This document shows, piece by piece, positions 54,856 to 57,364 of a stretch of DNA of 57,364 nucleotides (positions within the stretch are counted from its first letter, which is position 1; each line of letters starts with the position of its first letter). Source of the stretch: Bacillota bacterium. Its GTDB lineage: Bacteria > Bacillota > Sulfobacillia > JAIMAT01. Below the pieces are notes generated by a model, which saw only the letters and a list, made by a program, of their open reading frames with translations, ran no database searches and was not told where the DNA came from. Location: NCBI GenBank assembly GCA_029961055.1, contig JASBVM010000011.1:1-57364 (forward strand), given 5' to 3'. The translations under genes were made by a program, and so were the position numbers.

Positions 54856-55390
54856 AGCCGGCCGCACCCCGCCCAGGGCGACGGGCGGCCCCGGGCTCTC
54901 CGCGCCGCGGACCCGTCGCCCCCTCGTCCTCGGCGGCGAAGACCCAGCGCCGGTATCCCCACCAGTCGACCAGGGCGGTGAGCGCCGCCCCGCCGAGGCG
55001 CGCCGCCGGCGGGGCGAGAACGTCGGCCAGGGAGGCGGTCGCCACCGCCCCGGCCAGGAGCGCCGTGCCGCTCACCAGCAGGAAGCGGAGCGGCCGCGCC
55101 TCGCTCCGGAAGACCCAGCCGCGCTGGAGCAGGAAGCTCTGCACCATGGCGCTGCCCCCCGAGAGGAGGGCGAGCCAGGCGTGCGTCCCGGCGCCGCTCG
55201 CATCCAGCCAGGCGGAGCCGACCGTGTAGAGCCCGACATCGGTCAGCGTGTTGAGCAGCCCCGCCGTCGCGAAGCGCAGAAACCGGAGAAGCTCCGGCAC
55301 CTCGTCGACCTCCGGGCGTAATGGGCCCGGAAAGCCCAGGGTCCATGCGTCGCCCCGCGCCCTGCCGGCACGTTCCGCGCTTTTCCGCAT
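54800..55390 (-). CDS. GtrA-family membrane protein
   Basis: 196 aa with four membrane helices: LLRFLRFATAGLLNTLTDVGLYTVGSAW-type start, LALLSGGSAMVQSFLLQRGWVF, and LVDWWGYRRWVFA near the end. GtrA-like proteins are thought to move polyprenyl-linked sugars. The last 30 residues are Arg/Gly-rich and run antisense into the VOC gene (56-nt overlap). ATG at 55390, 24 nt from a divergent ATG. Confidence 0.82.
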   Translation of the reverse strand: MRKSAERAGRARGDAWTLGFPGPLRPEVDEVPELLRFLRFATAGLLNTLTDVGLYTVGSAWLDASGAGTHAWLALLSGGSAMVQSFLLQRGWVFRSEARPLRFLLVSGTALLAGAVATASLADVLAPPAARLGGAALTALVDWWGYRRWVFAAEDEGATGPRRGEPGAARRPGRGAAGFSVPSAGRGERPGCRRGR

Positions 55391-55414
55391 AGGACGGACC
55401 AGGGGTGGAGCGGG

Positions 55415-55768
55415 ATGGACCTCAACTGGACGGACGCCGGACTGGCCGCCGTCGGCGCGCTGGTCGGCTTCTTCCTGCGCCGCTTCTCCCGGGATCCGGC
55501 GCAGCTGGCCCGGCTGATGGAGATCGCGCAGATCGTGGTGCGCGCGGTCGAGGAAGTCGGCGCCCTCTACGGCTGGGACGGGCCGACCAAGAAGAGCGAG
55601 GCGGACCGCCGCCTGCGGCGCCTGGCCGCCATCCACGGCCTCCGCCTGCGGAACGAGGAAGTGGACACGGTCATCGAGGCCGCCGTCGCCGACCTCAAGG
55701 GGGCCGGCCTCCAGATCGCCCGCCGGCGCCCCGCCACCGCCGCCCGGCCGGCCGTCCCCCGGGCGTAG
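55415..55768 (+). CDS. LLH-type phage holin-like protein
   Basis: 117 aa. One N-terminal membrane segment (LAAVGALVGFFLRRF), then IVVRAVEEVGALYGWDGPTKKSEADR and LRNEEVDTVIEAAVADLKGA, the pattern of the Phage_holin_6 (LL-H) family: AVxAxE...KK...L...G...d...IEaAV. No endolysin or phage structural gene is nearby, so it may be a domesticated membrane protein. Confidence 0.65.
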   Translation: MDLNWTDAGLAAVGALVGFFLRRFSRDPAQLARLMEIAQIVVRAVEEVGALYGWDGPTKKSEADRRLRRLAAIHGLRLRNEEVDTVIEAAVADLKGAGLQIARRRPATAARPAVPRA

Positions 55769-56052
55769 CAGGGCTCCCGGAAGGCCGCCGTCGGCGCCCC
55801 GGGGATGTCCGACTCTCGGCTTCCTGGCAGGAGAAACGGCTCGGCTGGCGAATGCGTTGGCCCGTGATCAGTTCCACCGGGCCGGCCGGAGGCGTTCCGC
55901 GCGGTGCAGCGCGGGGGGAGCCCGCACGGGGGAAGCTTACCTGGAAGGCTTGGCCGCCCTGCAGGTGCAAGATTGCAGTAGACTCAGTGCTGTGAGCGTA
56001 CGAGACGCCGCGGGCCGGCGTGGGCGGCGAACTTGCCAAGGAGGTCGACGAC

Positions 56053-56292
56053 ATGGCCTATGTCATCTGCGAACCGTGCATCGGTGTGAAGGACAAGTCC
56101 TGCCAGGAGGTCTGCCCGGTCAACTGCATCGTCGAGGGTGACGACCAGCTCTACATCGACCCCAGCCTCTGCATCGACTGCAGCCTCTGCGTCGGCGTCT
56201 GCCCGGTGAGCGCGATCTACTTCCAGGAAGACGTTCCCGACCAGTGGAAGAGCTACGTCGAGAAGAACGCCAACTTCTTCGCCAATCAGTGA
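56053..56292 (+). CDS. ferredoxin, 7Fe (3Fe-4S/4Fe-4S) type
   Basis: 79 aa: CIGVKDKSCQEVCPVNCIVEG and LCIDCSLCVGVCPVSAIY, i.e. CxxxxxxxCxxxCP followed by CxxCxxCxxxCP. The spacing of the first set fits a 3Fe-4S-capable site as in Thermus and Azotobacter ferredoxin I. Ends with the usual KSYVEKNANFF. ATG at 56053 has a perfect AAGGAGGT. Low-potential electron carrier. Confidence 0.92.
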   Translation: MAYVICEPCIGVKDKSCQEVCPVNCIVEGDDQLYIDPSLCIDCSLCVGVCPVSAIYFQEDVPDQWKSYVEKNANFFANQ

Positions 56293-56366
56293 GCCGGCCC
56301 TTTACACGGCCCGGCGTCTGACCGCCGCCGTCGCCCGGGGCCGTGCGCCGGCGTGGACGATAGAGG

Positions 56367-56392
56367 GGGCGGACCGCTGCAGCGGTCCGCCC
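56367..56392. terminator. perfect 26-bp palindrome between convergent genes
   Basis: A self-complementary sequence (GGGCGGACCGCTG and its reverse complement) centred at 56379/56380, 75 nt after the ferredoxin stop and 39 nt after the FTR1 stop. Most likely a bidirectional terminator; no U-tract on the plus side beyond TGTCGTT. Confidence 0.6.
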
Positions 56393-56430
56393 TGTCGTTC
56401 ATCCTTGCGGCCGCGGCGACGGGCCGCCCG

Positions 56431-57279
56431 CTAGCCCGGACGGACGGCGGACTGCTCGCGGCGCCGGCCCGCCTGGAGCCAGAGGGCCGCCACCGCCACC
56501 AGCACCAGCAGCTGGGCGAGCAGCGACTGCCAGGTCGGGTAGAGGCCGAGGAAGTCCCAGGCGGGCGCCGGCGCCAGCGATTCCGGGATCAGACCCGCTT
56601 CCTGCAGCGCGTGGACGCCCTGTCCGGCGAACTTGAAGGCCATCACGTCAAGGAGCAGCGAGGCGACCAGGAAGACGGCGCGGACGGGCAGCCGCCATCC
56701 CAGCCGGACGGCCAGGACGCCGGCCACGGCCAGGGCGAGGAGCGCGCCGCCGAGACCCGTGGCCAGCGCCCCGGGCGCGATCGCCGTCGCCATCCCGGCG
56801 AAAAAGACCACCGCCTCCACCCCCTCGCGGAGGACGGCGGTGCCGGCGATCAGGGCGAGGGGAAGGAGACTCCCCCGCGCCGTCGCCGGCCCGGCCTGCT
56901 CGCGCAGGAAGCGGTTCCATCCCTGCACCGTCGCCTTCTCGTGGATCCACCGGCCGACGGAGAGCATGAGGAGGACGGCGGCCACCCCGGCCAACCCCTC
57001 CACCAGCTCGCGGCCGACCTCGGCCGCCTCCAGGGCGAGCCAGCGCTGCAGCGTCCACCCCAGGAGGAAGGCGAGAAGAAGGCCGCCCGCGGCGCCCCCG
57101 CCGATGGCCCAGCGCTGGCGCCGGCGCTGGGCGGCCGAGCCGGCCGCGCGGTCCACCAGGGCGAGAAGCGCCACCAACAGGAGCAGGGCCTCGAAGCCCT
57201 CGCGCAGGACGATGGCGGCCGCGTCGAAGGCGCTGTACACGGTCGCGGGCGGCGCCGCCGCCATGAAGAAGTCCATCAT
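56431..57279 (-). CDS. FTR1-family iron permease
   Basis: 282 aa with seven membrane helices and the two REGxE motifs: IVLREGFEALLLLVALLAL (about residue 25) and AVLREGVEAVVFFAGMATA (about 150), which bind ferric iron. ATG at 57279 has GGGGGAG 9 nt upstream; GTG at 57300 would add seven residues. No multicopper oxidase or EfeO/EfeB is in view. The last 85 bp of the window upstream hold nothing recognised. Confidence 0.92.
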   Translation of the reverse strand: MMDFFMAAAPPATVYSAFDAAAIVLREGFEALLLLVALLALVDRAAGSAAQRRRQRWAIGGGAAGGLLLAFLLGWTLQRWLALEAAEVGRELVEGLAGVAAVLLMLSVGRWIHEKATVQGWNRFLREQAGPATARGSLLPLALIAGTAVLREGVEAVVFFAGMATAIAPGALATGLGGALLALAVAGVLAVRLGWRLPVRAVFLVASLLLDVMAFKFAGQGVHALQEAGLIPESLAPAPAWDFLGLYPTWQSLLAQLLVLVAVAALWLQAGRRREQSAVRPG

Positions 57280-57364
57280 ATATACCGGCTCCCCCTTCAC
57301 ACAGGCGCGGCTCGTCCGCGGCGCAGACGCCGGGTGGCGCCACTTTGACGACCCGCACCTGGCA

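Overview
The window is about 70% GC and spans the replication origin of a high-GC, spore-forming Firmicute. Gene content and order are those of the Bacillus/Clostridia origin (rpsF-ssb-rpsR ... rplI-dnaB-purA; jag-rsmG-noc-parA-parB; rpmH-rnpA-yidD-yidC; dnaA-dnaN-yaaA-recF-dciA-remB-gyrB-gyrA; serS-tRNA-Ser; tadA-SRP RNA-dnaX-ybaB-recR-yaaL-bofA). Noc, YyaC, BofA, RemB and DUF4446 are Firmicute markers, and YyaC and BofA point to sporulation. GC content and codon use suggest a lineage of the Symbiobacterium/Thermaerobacter/Limnochordia kind; this is inference and no species is claimed.

Left arm (1-18745, almost all minus, so leading strand away from oriC). It starts with the 5' end of a 16S rRNA gene and its promoter, then tRNA-Asp, a salvage cluster (nucleobase permease, M19 dipeptidase, thymidine kinase), tRNA-Lys and purA. 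Next come a replication/translation block (dnaB, rplI, DUF2232, MazG-like, rpsR, ssb, rpsF), DUF951 with a TPR protein, yyaC on the opposite strand, DUF4446 and DUF554. A perfect parS site precedes the segregation block (parB, parA, noc), followed by rsmG, jag, yidC, yidD, rnpA and rpmH. Two genes common at these positions in relatives are missing: mnmE/mnmG between jag and rsmG, and gdpP between DUF2232 and rplI.

Origin (about 18900-20904). Transcription diverges between rpmH and dnaA. DnaA-box-like sequences lie on both sides of dnaA, so the origin looks bipartite.

Right arm (19260-44640, mostly plus). dnaA through gyrA is a compact run with overlapping genes. A PurM/HypE-like protein and serS follow, then tRNA-Ser(UGA), a YbaK-type deacylase and small genes. 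A UgtP/LtaA-like glycosyltransferase-MFS pair on the minus strand is divergent from a two-component system. The SRP RNA-dnaX-recR-bofA block and gltX come next. Eight of the ten tRNAs lie here, including four serine isoacceptors; gltX is followed by tRNA-Gln and tRNA-Glu. Several RNA genes share an extended -10 promoter (TGCTAGNNT type).

Variable region (44641-57364). It holds a tyrosine integrase beside tRNA-Glu, a truncated IS256-family transposase, an acetamidase/formamidase wedged between two gene fragments, an ABC-2 exporter pair, rhodanese, a radical SAM protein behind a palindrome, cobU with a C-terminally truncated cobQ, a VOC protein, GtrA, a LLH-type holin-like protein, a 7Fe-type ferredoxin and an FTR1 iron permease. 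Integration, deletion and truncation are concentrated here. No CRISPR array or clear multi-gene defence system was seen.
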